From the NCBI GenBank assembly GCA_010015605.1, contig ML975292.1, forward strand, positions 105,563 to 169,562: DNA of 64,000 nt, written 5' to 3'. Positions 61,767 to 64,000 of the stretch are shown here, piece by piece. Position 1 is the stretch's first letter; each line of letters begins with the position of its first letter. The notes below the pieces were generated by a model. That model was not told the DNA's origin, ran no database searches, and worked only from the letters and a program-made list of their open reading frames with translations. The DNA is from Decorospora gaudefroyi (taxonomy: Eukaryota; Ascomycota; Dothideomycetes; Pleosporales; Pleosporaceae). The translations under genes and the position numbers were made by a program.

Positions 61767-63759
61767 AAGATGCAGGTCCCCCTTTGATTAGCGGACTGTG
61801 TCATCTCTAACGATTAGAAACATCGGATCGGGCCGTCGAAGCCAGATGCCTACACTGTACTTGTACGAGAGCTTGTGTCCCATCACTACGTAAGAAATGA
61901 CTGGAATCTCACCAGAAACTGCGTATAGTAGAAGGTCTGCTTTGATACCGTACACGTTGGCGCAATGCTGGGGAAGAACACGACCAGGGATTCATTCGAC
62001 AGTAGCCGTGCCACAGACAGGGTGCCAAGGCAAGTACATAGAGCAATAAGCCTACAACATGAAGACGCTATGGCTTCTTCAATACACATTCAATAACCAT
62101 TATCACGGGCCATCTACGCCTTCTCCTCGAAGGTGGCCAAAAAATGCGGATCCCCAAGCCGCCCTCCCCTCCCCTCCCACACCCAATTGAACAAGCAAGC
62201 ACCACATGCAAGTAAAGCACCGAAACTATTGTTCTCTACTAGCTGCTACATCGCCATCCTTTCTACAACGAACACATCCTAATTAAACCACATACTCTAA
62301 CAATAGTCATATCATCTCACCGCTCAGCTACACACTTTTCCTCTTTTTATCATCTCGCACCATGCTCGCCCTAAAATCGATAGATCTATGTGTATCTTTC
62401 TAATGTGAACACCTCATAGCGCCGCATATGCAATGAGGCGTCTACATTAAATAAGGCTACTAGATCCAAAGGGTGTCTGATTGCTTTCTATCTCCCGGCA
62501 ATGGCAGCGGAACTCCCTTGTGGTAGCTATCTGCTCTTCCCATGGGTTTGAAATTAATATTATTTCTTATGTCGCCTTCCATGTATCAGCGCACTTTCGT
62601 GTTAAATAGCTGTATGCTTGCATACTCGTGCCTAACCTCTTCTCTATCGTACGTGCGAGCTCTTTGTAAACAACGATTCACAGCGCCCTTCGAGCTAGAT
62701 TCTCTAGACTTGATTGAGCAGATCCAGCTTTTCTCAAAGGCTGTAGATGATCTTGCCAATGCTAGCCGAGACTCGGACGGGATTTGAACTGCATCTTGCT
62801 CAATCCCGCGAGCGTGATGCGAAGCTGCTCGATCTGCAGAAGAAGGTTCAGACACCCCCGTGGTTTAGATGTTGCAGGTTGCGAGTTTTCACAAAACGAC
62901 AGCTGAGCGAACGTGTGGCGACATCCGCGGGATACCTAAGTGAGACAGCGTATCGTTTCCAAATCCATAATGTTGTCCCATTCTTGATCCCGGATTTATT
63001 ACCGGCGGTGGCGCTACTTAAGGTGGAGTCCTTCGCCCGTCGGAATCCAGCAACAAGCTTGCACAATCCTGACGATGTGTAAGTGCGGAATGTGATACGA
63101 GGTTGGGCTTGCTCGTCCCTCCTAGTTGTTCGAGTTGGCCTTCGAGCGCAAACGCAAACCAAAGAATTGGGGATGAAGGTGATCAAGAATCTCAAGTCGA
63201 ACGACAAGTGCCCGTTCTGGAATGCTTCCTTCTCCCGAAATTCGAGGGGCACCAACTTCAGGGCAGAGCTCTTCGAGGGTATCATCTTCCAAGTACTGCA
63301 GCAAGCTGGCGGACCATTCGGCGACGTCACTGAACCTTTCGAAGATCCATAGTCCCCATACCGGAAGTGAGTGCGTTAATCTCATATGCCTTCTCTTCTC
63401 CAAGATACCCAAAGCCTGCGTGGTCATCGAGACTGAGGCACTCCACCAAATTCATCACCGTGACCCCAATTGGTCGAACAGATTCGGTGAATTCCTTTAA
63501 ACCATGATTGACGGTAGTTCGGCAAGAGGGAAGGAATTAAAGCTCCTGCAAGTCATGCACCGCAACTCTTATCAGCTCAGCCCGCATGTGCCAAAGCTTA
63601 AGAAGGTATTCGGTACATCACAACCACCGACCCCAATGCCGCAGCGCCAACGGGATCTACCCGTAGCGCGACAACCAATGAGCCACGACAACCTATGAGC
63701 CACCCCAACATCAAAACACCAAAACCACCCTATTTTCAACGCGTCATATCTCCACCACC
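61767..63759. other. Probably degraded DNA between the histidine kinase and a transposon
   Basis: 2 kb without a supportable gene. A coiled-coil-like stretch is split between two frames at 62690-62860. A frame at 63222-63698 is interrupted by one TAA at 63498-63500. The 240 bp before the transposase is C/A-rich and probably part of the transposon leader. The pattern suggests gene or transposon remnants, but no family is recognised. Confidence 0.4.
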
Positions 63760-64000
63760 ATGAGCCGCATTTTGGATGCGATCGCGGCAATCGAATCGCG
63801 CGAGCCTGGAGAATCTTTCTCGTACCGCGAAGTTGCGAAAGACTTCGGTGTTGATCGATCTACGCTGTCGCGGCGTCACCAGGGCAATTGCGCGTCGCGT
63901 GCTAAGGCAAATGAACAACAGAGAATCGTCAACCCACAACATGAAAAGGAGCTTGTAGTATATATAGAAAGCCTTACGGCACGAGGGCTACCACCTAGTA
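63760..64000 (+). mobile_element. Pogo/Fot1-like DNA transposon, 5' part of the transposase (cut by window end)
   Basis: The frame from the ATG at 63760 is open to the window end (80 residues): MSRILDAIAAIESREPGESF, then YREVAKDFGVDRSTLSRRHQG, then NPQHEKELVVYIESLTARGLPP. This is the typical start of fungal pogo-family transposases: a psq-type helix-turn-helix, then a CENP-B-like DNA-binding domain, with the DDE catalytic domain expected downstream outside the window. No stop or frameshift occurs in the visible part, so the copy may be intact. The left terminal inverted repeat should lie within the 150 bp or so upstream. A TA-flanked candidate begins near 63614, but it cannot be confirmed without the right end. 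Confidence 0.8.

Noticed and set aside
62775..62825. GATTTGAAC, a possible tRNA B box on the minus strand
   Set aside because: The T stem does not pair, and the region reads better as a coiled-coil coding remnant.
1..64000. Secondary-metabolite cluster core genes, CRISPR, rRNA or introner-like repeats
   Set aside because: Both strands were looked over for PKS, NRPS and terpene motifs, regular direct repeats and rRNA-like sequence, and none was seen. Repeated intron copies were not apparent; a computed self-comparison would be needed to exclude them.

Overview
This 64 kb window is nuclear DNA of a filamentous ascomycete, most likely a dothideomycete of the Pleosporales. The evidence is short spliceosomal introns (43-90 nt, GTANGT...CTAAC/CTGAC...YAG), a dense set of fungal housekeeping genes, TACC/GGTA-rich intergenic DNA and a pogo-type transposon at the right edge. 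Species placement is inference. All exon boundaries were worked out by hand from splice signals, frame continuity and family resemblance.

Layout. (1) 0.2-5 kb is an accessory-looking pair on the minus strand: a GT1 (UDP-glycosyltransferase-like) protein and a 14-TM DHA2-type efflux transporter. (2) 6.6-18 kb holds a four-TM orphan, the histone chaperone RTT106, a GT90/CAP10-type glycosyltransferase and three proteins without recognised domains. (3) 18-21 kb holds the trifunctional histidine gene HIS4. (4) 20.8-27.5 kb is an unusually long stretch without a supportable gene, ending at a TALE homeobox gene (27.5-29.3 kb). (5) 30-34.7 kb is mostly non-coding around one four-exon short-chain dehydrogenase with a probable GC-AG intron. 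(6) 34.7-56.1 kb is a compact block of core genes: SNU66/SART1, a uridine-kinase-like P-loop kinase, ER glucosidase I, SKI8, guanylate kinase, RAE1, RAD52, KEX1, SFM1 and IGO1. (7) 57.6-61.8 kb encodes a GAF-containing hybrid histidine kinase. (8) 61.8-64 kb is degraded-looking DNA ending in the start of a pogo/Fot1-like transposase cut by the window edge.

The genes do not form one pathway. Functional themes are secretory-pathway processing (glucosidase I, KEX1, GT90), RNA processing and export (SNU66, SKI8, RAE1), chromatin and repair (RTT106, RAD52) and signalling (IGO1, hybrid kinase, homeobox factor). I see no PKS, NRPS or terpene core gene, CRISPR, rRNA or convincing tRNA. The most notable features are gene-structure oddities: an exon that is only the ATG (SKI8), an 8-nt first coding exon (RAD52), an 18-nt internal exon (SFM1), stop-free introns that split catalytic motifs (HIS4, histidine kinase), a possible dual-targeted guanylate kinase and the 6.7 kb region upstream of the homeobox gene. 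I found no convincing new biological system.
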